Source: JANQGG01 sp964642175 (lineage in GTDB: Bacteria; Bacteroidota; Chlorobiia; Chlorobiales; Chloroherpetonaceae). Taken from it: DNA of 64,000 nucleotides. Below, piece after piece: positions 25,936 to 35,061 of the stretch (within the stretch, counting starts at the first letter, position 1; the number at the start of each line of letters is the position of its first letter). Below the pieces are notes generated by a model. That model worked only from the letters and a program-made list of their open reading frames with translations, ran no database searches and was not told where the DNA came from. Where the stretch lies: assembly GCA_964642175.1 (NCBI GenBank), contig CAZXOK010000001.1, forward strand, positions 496,001-560,000, written 5' to 3'. The translations under genes were made by a program, and so were the position numbers.

Positions 25936-26595
25936 TCAATATCCTAAATCTTTTTCAGGATTAAAGTATTCTACTCCAACATTATGCTTTCTGTTGCATA
26001 TCAACGAATAAATCCATTCAAAATCGTCTGTATCAGAAACAAAATCCAGACTGGAGACATTGATGATCATTAGCGGGGTCTTTTTGTATGAGGCATAGAA
26101 CTGGTTATAGGCCCGGTGAAGGTCTTCTATGTAGCGTTTTGAGATCAATTTTTCATACGGGCGGTTACGATGCTCAATATTATGCATCAGGCGATCGGGT
26201 GTGGATTGCAAATAAACTACCAGATCGGGTTGGGTAAGTTTTTCACGCATGGATTGGGAGATGACTGTATAAATTTTGTACTCTTCGTCGCTTAAGGTCA
26301 GTCTTGCAAATATATCATCCTTATCAAAAGTATAATCGGTAATCAGGTACTCATAAAACAGGTTATAGCTGATAAACTGGCGAAGTTGAGTAAAACGGTT
26401 AACGAGAAAGAAAAGCTGGGTTTGAAACGCCAATCGGCCGGGGTCTTCGTAAAACTCTCTTAAAAACGGGTTTTCATCATAAGTTTCCAGAACCAGGTCG
26501 GATTTGAGTCTTTTGGAAAGACCGCGGGCCAGGCTTGTTTTTCCTACCCCAATCACACCTTCAATTGATATGTATTTGGCTAATGGTTTTTGCAC
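25936..26595 (-). CDS. Deoxynucleoside kinase
   Basis: This 219-residue protein phosphorylates a deoxynucleoside with ATP in the salvage pathway. The P-loop is IEGVIGVGKTS at about 11-21. Family features follow: LETYDENPFLREFYEDP, AFQTQLFFLVNRFTQLRQ, TDYTFDKDDIFA and the EHRNRPYEK-type lid region. The start codon is GTG and there is no internal ATG near the N-terminus. It lies 10 bases after the glutaredoxin-like gene. The preferred base (dA/dG or dT) cannot be told by eye. Confidence 0.88.
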   Translation of the reverse strand: MQKPLAKYISIEGVIGVGKTSLARGLSKRLKSDLVLETYDENPFLREFYEDPGRLAFQTQLFFLVNRFTQLRQFISYNLFYEYLITDYTFDKDDIFARLTLSDEEYKIYTVISQSMREKLTQPDLVVYLQSTPDRLMHNIEHRNRPYEKLISKRYIEDLHRAYNQFYASYKKTPLMIINVSSLDFVSDTDDFEWIYSLICNRKHNVGVEYFNPEKDLGY

Positions 26596-26605
26596 AACGA
26601 TAGTG

Positions 26606-26854
26606 TTAGGTAATCTCTTTGTATAGCTTTTCTTTTAACTCCAGTTCATAAACATGATGTTTAAAGGCCATGCGGCCATTGATGAACACAACAGGAATTT
26701 TATGACCGTATTCCTTAATTAAATGGGCATCATCCTGAATTTTAATTTCGCGAAACTCAAACGGTATCTCTTTTCTAACTTTTTCAATAACAGCTTTGGC
26801 TTCATCGCATAAGCAACATTCGTCTTTAGAATAGATCTCTATTAATGGCAACAT
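26606..26854 (-). CDS. Glutaredoxin-like protein (DUF836 type)
   Basis: This 82-residue thioredoxin-fold protein begins LPLIEIYSKDECCLCDEAKA, with a CCLC active-site pair followed by a conserved acidic residue and KIPVVFINGRMAFKHHV for the cis-proline (PVVFINGR). Members are thought to be small thiol redox proteins of the cytoplasm. It lies 23 bases after hisS and immediately before the deoxynucleoside kinase gene. Confidence 0.8.
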   Translation of the reverse strand: MLPLIEIYSKDECCLCDEAKAVIEKVRKEIPFEFREIKIQDDAHLIKEYGHKIPVVFINGRMAFKHHVYELELKEKLYKEIT

Positions 26855-26877
26855 GTTTTTCTTGATTTCTCTTCTCT

Positions 26878-28164
26878 TTAAGAAGTAGCTGTACTTAAGC
26901 TACAATAACTTAATAATTTATCCTCTATATCCTCTATCGAAAGCTCCATCTGCTCTGAAGTGGCAAGATGTTTTAATTGGAACTTCTGATTATCCAGTTC
27001 AGCTTGTCCTACCACAATCACATAGTGGGCACCTAACCGGTTGGCTTCCCTCATTTGGGCTTTCAGGCTTCGGCCCTGCAGGTCAATTTCCGACGAAATA
27101 CCTTTTTTGCGAAACTGATTGACAGTTTTAAATGCCCATTTTTTGGCCTCCTGGGTTTGCAAGGCCACATAGACGCCTGGTGTTTGAACCGGAACCGATT
27201 CGAACAACCCGTCTTTTTCCATGATGATGATCAGCCGCTCTATACCTGCAGCAAAACCGACCGCAGGAATAGGTTTCTTACTGCCCAGAATACCAGAGAG
27301 TCCATCGTAACGCCCACCACCGGCCAGGGCATTTTGTGCTCCAAGGTTCTTGCTAATAAGTTCAAAAGCTGTATGGGAATAGTAATCCAGGCCGCGAACC
27401 AGGCGAGGATCAAGTTCAGCCTCTATCTCATAGTCCTTCAAATAATTCTGAACATCCTGAAAATAGGTTTTTGAAGGCTCATCCAGAACATCAACAATGT
27501 TGGGTGCATCTGAAATGATCTCTTGTAAATCCGGATTCTTGGAATCCAGGATCCGCATCGGATTGCTTTCAAATCGTACTTTTGAAATATCATCGAGTTT
27601 ATCGTAGAAGGGCCGGAGGTAGTCCCTGAGGGTTTCGCGATAGGCCATGCGCGACTCGGTACTACCCAAGCTGTTCAGTTTAAGTTGAACGCTTTGAACA
27701 CCAAGAGCGTCAAATATGGCCATCATCAAAGCAATCGTTTCGGCATCGGATTCCGGTTGCTGGCTGCCAATACATTCGGAGCCAAATTGCCAGAACTGGC
27801 GCTGGCGACCGGCCTGTGGACGTTCTTTACGAAAAAGCTCACTGATGTAATAAAGCTTCGTGGTAGCTGAAATATTCGAAAGATTATGCTGCATGTGGGC
27901 TCGCATAACCGAGGCGGTCATTTCGGGTCGAAGGGTTAAACTCTCGGAATCAGGATCGGGTTGGAAACTAAACATCTCCTTGCCCACAATATCGGTTGTT
28001 TCTCCGATACCACGTTTAAACAAGGCGGTTTCTTCAAAAACCGGAGTACGAATTTCCTGATACCCAAAATTTCGGAAAACCCGACGAATTGTATTTTCAA
28101 TAAAATGCCATTTGTGGATTTCAGCAGGGAGAATATCTTTGGTGCCTTTGATGGTTTTGAACAT
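26878..28164 (-). CDS. hisS: Histidyl-tRNA synthetase
   Basis: This class II synthetase has 428 residues, the usual length. It contains KGTKDILPAEIHKW at the start, motif 2 RKERPQAGRQRQFWQFG, the histidine-binding LVRGLDYYSHTAFE, motif 3 in GFAAGIERL, and a C-terminal anticodon-binding domain (VNQFRKKGISSEIDLQGRSL). It attaches histidine to tRNA-His. It is 18 bases downstream of the PTS IIA gene. Confidence 0.96.
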   Translation of the reverse strand: MFKTIKGTKDILPAEIHKWHFIENTIRRVFRNFGYQEIRTPVFEETALFKRGIGETTDIVGKEMFSFQPDPDSESLTLRPEMTASVMRAHMQHNLSNISATTKLYYISELFRKERPQAGRQRQFWQFGSECIGSQQPESDAETIALMMAIFDALGVQSVQLKLNSLGSTESRMAYRETLRDYLRPFYDKLDDISKVRFESNPMRILDSKNPDLQEIISDAPNIVDVLDEPSKTYFQDVQNYLKDYEIEAELDPRLVRGLDYYSHTAFELISKNLGAQNALAGGGRYDGLSGILGSKKPIPAVGFAAGIERLIIIMEKDGLFESVPVQTPGVYVALQTQEAKKWAFKTVNQFRKKGISSEIDLQGRSLKAQMREANRLGAHYVIVVGQAELDNQKFQLKHLATSEQMELSIEDIEDKLLSYCSLSTATS

Positions 28165-28182
28165 TCTGTTGTATCAAATGTC

Positions 28183-28653
28183 TCAAATTTCTGGAAATGC
28201 TTTTTCTTCTTCGGTGAAAATATCAAGAATCTCTTCAGCCTTTACAACCTGGAAAAGCTTTTGACGGATCTCATTGCGGCTTGCTACCCGCGATATGCGA
28301 CTGAGCAGTTTTAAGTGCTGTGCCAGCATATGCTCTGGTGTGGCTAATAAAAAAACCAGTCGGACTGGTTCGTTATCTATTGCGTTAAAATCAACACCCT
28401 TGTTTAAAATGGCAAAGGCCAGAAGGGGTTTTTTTACAGCTGTGGTTTTAGCATGTGGCAATGCAATGTTTTTTCCGATCCCGGTCGACATTTCTTCTTC
28501 ACGCTTTAACACATCTTGCTGCAATTTTTTTGGATCGGTAAGGTGCGGATGTTTACCGACAAGTGAGAGCATCGTTTCAATAATTTCCTGCTTGTTATGT
28601 TTATCCAAATCGAGGAGAATGTATTCTTTCGATAAGAGATCAGAAAGCTTCAT
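28183..28653 (-). CDS. PTS EIIA (fructose/nitrogen-type) domain protein
   Basis: This single-domain protein of 156 residues has the PTS IIA type-2 fold. The phosphoacceptor is His67 in NIALPHAKT, and GVDFNAIDNEPVRLVFLLATP is the usual second block. It resembles PtsN, which is regulatory and not transporting, but no other PTS gene is near. The start is ATG, with a 120-base gap from cdsA upstream; hisS follows 18 bases downstream. Confidence 0.82.
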   Translation of the reverse strand: MKLSDLLSKEYILLDLDKHNKQEIIETMLSLVGKHPHLTDPKKLQQDVLKREEEMSTGIGKNIALPHAKTTAVKKPLLAFAILNKGVDFNAIDNEPVRLVFLLATPEHMLAQHLKLLSRISRVASRNEIRQKLFQVVKAEEILDIFTEEEKAFPEI

Positions 28654-28773
28654 GATGCAGTGGTTAAATCTTTACGATGTAATAAGTTAATCCAAAAAAA
28701 AATGGTGATCGGATAAATGGATTGATAAATAAACAAAAATTAATCTAAACATCCATCAATTAAATACAATTAA

Positions 28774-29589
28774 TCACGGTGTCAGGAGAAATTGACAAAA
28801 CAGATAGGCAAAGGGTGATACAAAACAAAGCGAGTCGAAGCGATCAAAAAAACCACCATGTCCGGGGATGATCTCTGAGGAATCTTTGTGCTGGCTGTCG
28901 CGTTTGTACATGGATTCAATTAAATCTCCGACCGGGGCAAGAAAGCCAATCATGGCAGCAAATAACAGAATTTCAGGGATTGAAAAATGATCGTGAAGTA
29001 AGAAGCGATGTATCAGGACTGATATGCCCATTGTCCCAAGTAATCCAAAAAACACACCTTCCCAGGTTTTTTTGGGTGATATGCGCTCAAAAAATTTCTT
29101 TTTAATGATCTTTTGTCCAAGCACACGACCTCCAAAATACGCGAACGTATCGGCTGCCCAGACCAGCAAAAGTAACGCCACAACCACAAACCCGGTTTGA
29201 TCCAACTGGCGAAGTAAGAGTAAAGATCCAAAAGATAAAGGAAGATAGAATGTCGCCAGCAAGGAGCCGGATATGTTTAGCAAAGGCGACTTTTGCCGGC
29301 GATACAACTCCAAACTGTTATAGGCGAGGATTGGGAGTAAAACAGCTACCCAATACTCAACGAATTGAAAATGGAAATTCAAGACAATAAATGCTGAAAA
29401 CACCAAAATCATCCAACCCAGTGGTGTAACAGATTTATCACGCAGCATCATGTTGAGTTCATGGACTGAAAACAGGGTGATAACAAGAATTAGACCCAGA
29501 AAAAACACATCACCCAGCAGGATGATCCAAATGAGGAATGGGGCACCAATCAGGGCAATAATAATGCGTTTTCTAAGGTTTGAAGTCAC
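28774..29589 (-). CDS. cdsA: Phosphatidate cytidylyltransferase
   Basis: This 271-residue membrane enzyme makes CDP-diacylglycerol from phosphatidate and CTP, the branch point for phospholipids. It has about seven hydrophobic segments and the signature region near the C-terminus: SPKKTWEG, then GDLIESMYKRD and KDSSEIIPGHGGFFDRFDSL-type sequence (shown in part). The start codon is GTG. It lies three bases after the DUF2007 gene. Another enzyme of the pathway, pgsA, is at 55.7 kb. Confidence 0.93.
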   Translation of the reverse strand: MTSNLRKRIIIALIGAPFLIWIILLGDVFFLGLILVITLFSVHELNMMLRDKSVTPLGWMILVFSAFIVLNFHFQFVEYWVAVLLPILAYNSLELYRRQKSPLLNISGSLLATFYLPLSFGSLLLLRQLDQTGFVVVALLLLVWAADTFAYFGGRVLGQKIIKKKFFERISPKKTWEGVFFGLLGTMGISVLIHRFLLHDHFSIPEILLFAAMIGFLAPVGDLIESMYKRDSQHKDSSEIIPGHGGFFDRFDSLCFVSPFAYLFCQFLLTP

Positions 29590-29592
29590 AAT

Positions 29593-29871
29593 TTATATTC
29601 CTTTAGACGGGTCGTCCTTGCTGTCTTGATTTAAAAAGGCATCAACAAGTTCTTTTGCCTCTTTTTCCTGGGTCTTGGGTACAAGCAGATGCACAAGGGC
29701 TTGATCGAAGGCATTAGCCGGCAGCATATGATCGCGTTGGGAGTATATTTGTGTTTCTATGTTGGCATCATTCAAATAAGCTTGCATCAGGGATGCATCC
29801 ATTTCAGAGTTTGAGTTATAGACCACTACCCAACCTTCTATGGCATCAAAGTTCGAGGATAATTTAGACAT
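29593..29871 (-). CDS. DUF2007-like putative signal-transducing protein
   Basis: This 92-residue protein starts MSKLSSNFDAIEGWVVVYNS. It contains the pattern of DUF2007 proteins: an early strand, SLMQAYLNDANIETQIYSQR, then VHLLVPKTQEKEAKELV. It is cytoplasmic, and its function is unknown. It lies between the CPBP protease and cdsA with gaps of 22 and 3 bases, so it is in the same transcription unit. Confidence 0.75.
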   Translation of the reverse strand: MSKLSSNFDAIEGWVVVYNSNSEMDASLMQAYLNDANIETQIYSQRDHMLPANAFDQALVHLLVPKTQEKEAKELVDAFLNQDSKDDPSKGI

Positions 29872-29893
29872 AGTTCATTGTATTATAAGGTTC

Positions 29894-30901
29894 TTATTGA
29901 CTTTGTACCCGCTTTACAGTTTCATGATTATAGGCTCTGAAGGATAGATAGCATAAGGTGGTTGTAACAAAAGTTACACCTAAAGAAACCAAAGAGAAGG
30001 CACTTTCCTGAAGCACATCTATTTCAACAATCTCTACACCGCTTGTCGAGAGTAATACAATAATTGAAAAAAAGTTATTGGCAAAATGTGCGGTCATGGA
30101 AACTGCTAATGAATCGGATCGAAAACGTAAATAGGAAATATAAATACCCAGAACCACTAATGGTAAAAATTCAATCAGATTCAGATGAAAGGCCCCGAAA
30201 ATAAACCCTGTCAATAAAATGGTCCAAAGCGGACTTAATGCCCGGGAAAAATTTTTTTGGACATATCCTCTAAAGAGTAATTCCTCGCATATAGCAGGTG
30301 TAACGGCAATAAGTCCAATAACAGCCATAAATTCCAAAGGTGAGCGGACTATGGTAAGTTGTTTAATCATGCTTTCGAAAGCTTTCTGATCAGCCTTTAA
30401 CTCATCGCCGGTGCCAAAAATAAAATCAATGGTTACCAGTTGTAATTCTGCTACCAGACTTAAAAGGGGATGCAGCAGAATAATGGTTAACGATGCAAAG
30501 AAGAGTTCTTTTGGAGACGGGGTGTTTTTAAGGCCTAAAAATGTTCGGTTCAAAGCTGAAAAGGGCCGCCATTGGCCGGTATGCAACGGTACTAATATTA
30601 ACAACGGCCCGGCAATAATGATCAGTTGTGCTAAAAACTGCACCCAGCGTATGGCCAGAAGTTTATCATCATTAATGGTCAGGGAAAAGGGCTGGGCCTG
30701 ATCGGTTAAGTCTGTAAGATTTATATCTGAAACCAGTAGTGTCAGTAAACCCCCAATTATGCTGTAAGTGGAAAGAATGACAAGCAATACCAAAATATTG
30801 ATAATCAGGGGTGAAAAGCGCCCTTGCTCAAAAAAACCATAATAAGTGAGCGCTTTTTCCACATCGTTGGTTTGTGGTATGTTACTTTGAGATGAGTCCA
30901 A
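29894..30901 (-). CDS. CPBP-family intramembrane metalloprotease
   Basis: The 335-residue protein has about eight hydrophobic helices. The CPBP (Abi/CAAX protease) motifs are present: EELLFRG (EExxxR, glutamates in a helix), FGAFHLNLIEF with the histidine, and AHFANNFFS with the second His. Such proteins act in the membrane as proteases or as bacteriocin-resistance proteins. The start is TTG at 30901, with no other start nearby. DUF2007 and cdsA follow closely. Confidence 0.82.
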   Translation of the reverse strand: MDSSQSNIPQTNDVEKALTYYGFFEQGRFSPLIINILVLLVILSTYSIIGGLLTLLVSDINLTDLTDQAQPFSLTINDDKLLAIRWVQFLAQLIIIAGPLLILVPLHTGQWRPFSALNRTFLGLKNTPSPKELFFASLTIILLHPLLSLVAELQLVTIDFIFGTGDELKADQKAFESMIKQLTIVRSPLEFMAVIGLIAVTPAICEELLFRGYVQKNFSRALSPLWTILLTGFIFGAFHLNLIEFLPLVVLGIYISYLRFRSDSLAVSMTAHFANNFFSIIVLLSTSGVEIVEIDVLQESAFSLVSLGVTFVTTTLCYLSFRAYNHETVKRVQSQ

Positions 30902-30929
30902 AATCGAACAGCAGAATTATTGAAAAGCT

Positions 30930-31859
30930 TTAAAAATCTAATTTTGATGATAATTCATGCCGGTTTCCCTTGATTTCAGAAATCTCTGCTTTAAGCGAAC
31001 CAACAGCCACCTTAATTGCTATACGCAGCGGGATATTATTTTTATCATCAGTCATCCATATCAGGATATTACCTTCACTTTTAAACAAACCGGCACCAAG
31101 TACAAGGGGTTCAATAACAACTGTTCTGAAAACGCCCAGATCAGTTTCAATTAAATCGCGTTTGTGAATCTTTATATCCAGGTTATAATTCTTTCTATCA
31201 CTAAAATTTTCAAGCGATATAATATCACCTTTTTTATACTTCTGAAGATTGAGTGTTCTGATATAAAAATAGGCTGAAAGGATATCGTGTGTGTATGGAT
31301 TTATATCATATGTTTGTTTACGGTACTGACTCCAGACTTTTCCCTGGTCATGGAAAAACTCCAGGACGTTATTGCGTTTGTAATTGCCTTCATGGACACG
31401 GCGGGTAAATCGCAACGGAAACTGACCTTCTTTATCAATAAATGTCTCATAAGTATCATCTACCTTGAAAAAGTTATCAAAAAAAGGCACGGTTCGGGCA
31501 TTATAAACAATGTGATAACACTCTCGGTTGCGGATCTTGGTATCGCCTCTGACAGCAATTTCTGTATTTACGGCTTTGATCGGGCCATACTTGATGCTGT
31601 ATTTAAGACTTTCACCAATTTTATAGGTGTTGTTATCATGGGTGCGATAAGGAAAAGAGGGGTCGGCTTTGAAATTTTCCAGCAATGAATCCAGTCCATT
31701 GCGAATGGTCACCTGATCTGAAAGGTTTACAGCCAATGTGTCGGTTGCTGAAGCATCTTTTTCTGAGTCCTGGGAGGATTTGGCCAGGACATTCTGAGAA
31801 TTCAAGCCGGCAACGACTAAGCTTACAGCTATAGCAATGGTCCAGATTATTTTTCGCAT
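30930..31859 (-). CDS. Secreted DUF3108 protein
   Basis: From the ATG at 31859 the protein has 309 residues (a GTG is the preceding codon). The signal peptide is MRKIIWTIAIAVSLVVAG, ending in NVLAKSS. The mature part has the DUF3108 wording: GESLKYSIKYGPIKAVNTE, VHEGNYKRNNVLEFFHD and RTLNLQKYKKGDIISLENFS. Members are periplasmic or outer-membrane proteins of unknown function, predicted to be beta-rich. The CPBP gene lies 28 bases downstream. Confidence 0.75.
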   Translation of the reverse strand: MRKIIWTIAIAVSLVVAGLNSQNVLAKSSQDSEKDASATDTLAVNLSDQVTIRNGLDSLLENFKADPSFPYRTHDNNTYKIGESLKYSIKYGPIKAVNTEIAVRGDTKIRNRECYHIVYNARTVPFFDNFFKVDDTYETFIDKEGQFPLRFTRRVHEGNYKRNNVLEFFHDQGKVWSQYRKQTYDINPYTHDILSAYFYIRTLNLQKYKKGDIISLENFSDRKNYNLDIKIHKRDLIETDLGVFRTVVIEPLVLGAGLFKSEGNILIWMTDDKNNIPLRIAIKVAVGSLKAEISEIKGNRHELSSKLDF

Positions 31860-31983
31860 CACTTAAATATTGTTGTTACATGTTTAAAACCTTTGGTTTC
31901 GACGACGGTTTTAAAGTATTGGTTTCATTGATGCTGTGATGGGAATCAAGCCTTGTGGCCTCATTAACTCCTCTGAGCGAGGC

Positions 31984-32937
31984 TCAAATATACTTTTCTT
32001 TTACCCAATCATAAAATTTTCTCAACCCTTCGTTAAAGTCTGTAGTGACCTCATAACCCAAAAGATTTTTGGCTTTTTCAATGCTGGCAAAGGTTTGTGG
32101 AACATCACCGGGCTGCTCTGGCAGATGCTCTTTAATGGCTGTAATATCGAATTGGGTTTCCATCATTGAAATCAATTCCGAAAGCCGGGTCGGGGTGTTG
32201 TTACCAATATTAATGATTTCATAATCTGAGTCGTTGTAGGTCATCGATGCCATCACGCCCTGAACAATATCATCAACATAAGTATAATCTCTGCGCGTGG
32301 AGCCATCACCATAAACCTGAATGGGTGTTTTCTCAATCATTTTACGGGCGAATTTATGGATAGCCAGATCGGGGCGTTGTCGCGGACCATAAACGGTAAA
32401 AAACCGCAATGCGATAAAGCGAATGCCATACAAATGGCTATAGACATGCCCGAGAAGTTCACCGGCAACTTTTGTAGCTGCATACGGGCTGATGGGCATA
32501 AGAACATGATCTTCTTCGTGCCAGGGGACATTCGGGTTCACACCATAAACACTACTCGATGACGCAAAAACAAATTGTTTGGTATTCCAGGATTTGGCCA
32601 ATTCAAGCATATGTTGCAGCCCCTGAACATTTACTTGTTGATAGGCCTCGGGGTTTTGGATACTGGGTCTCACGCCTGCTTTAGCAGCCAGATGTACAAT
32701 AACATCCACATCTTTTGGCAGGTGTTTTTCCAGCGATGCTTTATCGCGCAAGTCCAGTTCATAAAGAGTGAAATCAGGACTCTGAATATGACCCCGGATA
32801 TTTTCTTCTTTGATTGAACGATCATAAAACGGGTCGAAATTATCAATACTGCTCACCCGCCAGTTTTCGGCCAGTAAACGATCAACCAGGTGACTACCAA
32901 TAAAACCGGCTCCACCGGTAACTAAGGTATGTTTCAT
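31984..32937 (-). CDS. NAD-dependent sugar epimerase, UDP-glucuronate-epimerase-like
   Basis: This extended short-chain dehydrogenase of 317 residues has the NAD motif TGGAGFIGSHL and the catalytic Tyr-x3-Lys in SPYAATKVAGE. NFDPFYDRSIKEENIRGH and GPRQRPDLAIHKFARKM are typical of UDP-glucuronate 4-epimerases (CapI/GAE type). It would supply UDP-galacturonate or a related donor to the glycan locus. It is 14 bases after msbA, so flippase and epimerase are probably one transcript. Confidence 0.85.
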   Translation of the reverse strand: MKHTLVTGGAGFIGSHLVDRLLAENWRVSSIDNFDPFYDRSIKEENIRGHIQSPDFTLYELDLRDKASLEKHLPKDVDVIVHLAAKAGVRPSIQNPEAYQQVNVQGLQHMLELAKSWNTKQFVFASSSSVYGVNPNVPWHEEDHVLMPISPYAATKVAGELLGHVYSHLYGIRFIALRFFTVYGPRQRPDLAIHKFARKMIEKTPIQVYGDGSTRRDYTYVDDIVQGVMASMTYNDSDYEIINIGNNTPTRLSELISMMETQFDITAIKEHLPEQPGDVPQTFASIEKAKNLLGYEVTTDFNEGLRKFYDWVKEKYI

Positions 32938-32951
32938 TTGTATTTATAAGT

Positions 32952-34883
32952 TTAAATCGATTCGGTTTGTTTGGTGTCCTGAAATTGCATGTTGTACAGG
33001 CGTTTATAGATGCCGCCTTTCGCTAAAAGCTCTTCATGATGGCCGGTTTCAACAATTGCCCCGCAATCCAGCACAACAATTTTATCTGCATTTTTTATGG
33101 TAGAAAGCCTGTGGGCTATCACAATAGAGGTGCGGTTTTCCATGGCCTGATCAATGGCTTCCTGTACGATTTTTTCAGATTCATTGTCCAGGGCGCTGGT
33201 GGCTTCGTCAAAAATCAGTATGGGTGGATTTTTCATCATGGCCCTTGCGATGGAGAGGCGTTGGCGCTGACCGCCTGAGAGTCTCAGCCCGCGATCACCA
33301 ATGTTGGTTTTATATTTTTCGGGAGCTTCCTGGATAAAATTATGTGCATTGGCAAGTTTTGCAGCTTCTTCAACCCATCCGGATTCATAGTTTTTTGGTG
33401 AACCGTAAGCGATATTGCCGGAAATGGTGTCGTTAAATAAAATCACTTCCTGGCTAACCACGCCAAATATTTTGCGATACTGGGCAATATCGAACTCCCT
33501 GATGTCAGTTCCATCCAGTTTGATTGAGCCTTTATCGACATCATAAAACCGAAGAATTAAATCCACAAGGGTAGATTTTCCGGATCCGGAAGAACCTACA
33601 AAGGCAACCGTTTGGCCTTTTTTGATCTTCACGGAAATATCTTTAAGCACATCGGCATCCGGATCATCCTTATGGTACCTGAAAAACACATTTTCCAGGG
33701 TGATCTCCGAGTTAAAGGCATCAACAGACCTGGTGCCGTTTTTCATATTAGATTCAGTATCCAGGATCTGAAATAAGCGTTTGGCAGACCCAATGCCACC
33801 CTGAATTTTGGTGTAAGACTCTGCAATGGATTTGATCGGGCTCATGATAGAAAAAAGAGCAAATGCAAATACAATAAGTTCCAGCGACGAAAGATCACCT
33901 TTAAAGACCTGCATGCCGCCAAACCATAAGGCAAGAACAATAGCCGAAATACCAAGGGTTTCGTTCAACGGCCCAGTTACACCACGCAGAGAAGCCGCTT
34001 TAAGTTCTGTGCGCCTCAGATCGTTAGTAAAGAGTTTAAAGTTCTTAGACTCGCGATCTTCCATGGCATTGGTTTTCACCAGCTTGATGCCATTAAATAC
34101 TTCCTGGATTCGAGAGTTAATATTACCTAAACGGGATTGAATATTCACGGCATATCGCCGGATTTTTTTTCCGATGAACTGAATGCCAACAAGACTTATA
34201 AGTGAGATCAGGAACGCAAAGGCCGTAAGTTTCCAACTGATAAACAGCAGTACAATGACATAAAAGATCACCATGAACGGATTACGCACAATATTTACAA
34301 AGGTTGAACTGATGGCATTATTAACTACACTGACTTCATGATGAACATAATTCATCAGCGTGCCAACCCGGTTCTCATTGAAGTAGGCCAGTGGCATGTT
34401 CAGGATTTTTGAAAATACTTCATCGCGAAGTTTTTTAGCGGCTTTGGTCTGAATTCGAATAATCAGCTGATTGTTGAGGTAGAGGAAGAAATTTTTAAGA
34501 AGAAATGTGATCACCAAAAATAAACAGATATTTAACAGGGTCTCTTCTTTACTGCCGGCCTCTAAGAATTCATTGAAATACGTTTTGATCTTTTCTTTGT
34601 AAGCATCTGTATCAAAAGATCCCATTACATCACCCGGTTGTTGGATGGCAGGTTCAGGTTTGGTTTGGGATTGTTTTATGTTTTCTGAATCAGATTGAGC
34701 AGGTATAGGTTCTACAATTTCGGTTTTTGGAGAGTCGGCTTCAAAAACGGTTTTCAAAAGGGGAAGTATGGTGTAGATCGAAACAACACTGAAAATGGAG
34801 GTCAATAAACTTACAACAACTGTAAGCACAATTTGATGCTTTGCAGGAGCAAGGTATTTTAAAATGCGTAAGTAAAGCTCCAT
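32952..34883 (-). CDS. msbA: MsbA-like lipid/glycolipid ABC flippase with enlarged first periplasmic loop
   Basis: This 643-residue half-transporter forms a homodimer. Walker A is GSSGSGKST, the signature LSGGQRQRLS, Walker B ILIFDEATSALD with the catalytic glutamate present, and the H-loop VIAHRLSTI. Between the first and second membrane helices lies an extra segment of about 85 residues (roughly 38-125) rich in Pro, Glu, Gln and Lys; most MsbA proteins have a short loop here. It is presumably an inner-membrane lipid A-core or O-glycan flippase. It is divergent from the glycosyltransferase operon that starts at 35062. Confidence 0.88.
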   Translation of the reverse strand: MELYLRILKYLAPAKHQIVLTVVVSLLTSIFSVVSIYTILPLLKTVFEADSPKTEIVEPIPAQSDSENIKQSQTKPEPAIQQPGDVMGSFDTDAYKEKIKTYFNEFLEAGSKEETLLNICLFLVITFLLKNFFLYLNNQLIIRIQTKAAKKLRDEVFSKILNMPLAYFNENRVGTLMNYVHHEVSVVNNAISSTFVNIVRNPFMVIFYVIVLLFISWKLTAFAFLISLISLVGIQFIGKKIRRYAVNIQSRLGNINSRIQEVFNGIKLVKTNAMEDRESKNFKLFTNDLRRTELKAASLRGVTGPLNETLGISAIVLALWFGGMQVFKGDLSSLELIVFAFALFSIMSPIKSIAESYTKIQGGIGSAKRLFQILDTESNMKNGTRSVDAFNSEITLENVFFRYHKDDPDADVLKDISVKIKKGQTVAFVGSSGSGKSTLVDLILRFYDVDKGSIKLDGTDIREFDIAQYRKIFGVVSQEVILFNDTISGNIAYGSPKNYESGWVEEAAKLANAHNFIQEAPEKYKTNIGDRGLRLSGGQRQRLSIARAMMKNPPILIFDEATSALDNESEKIVQEAIDQAMENRTSIVIAHRLSTIKNADKIVVLDCGAIVETGHHEELLAKGGIYKRLYNMQFQDTKQTESI

Positions 34884-35061
34884 AAAAACTTGGTTTAAAA
34901 CTCTCCCACAGCTTTCAGAAAAATAAAAACTCTAAGTTGTAATAAAACCCTGAATATAGGTAAACATAATGGATTTACGGGCAAACTCTTGCCATTAATC
35001 TGTATATTAGGCGTTTATCGTTTAAGGTTATAAAACAAGTTGTTGTGATTCAGCTTTAAGG

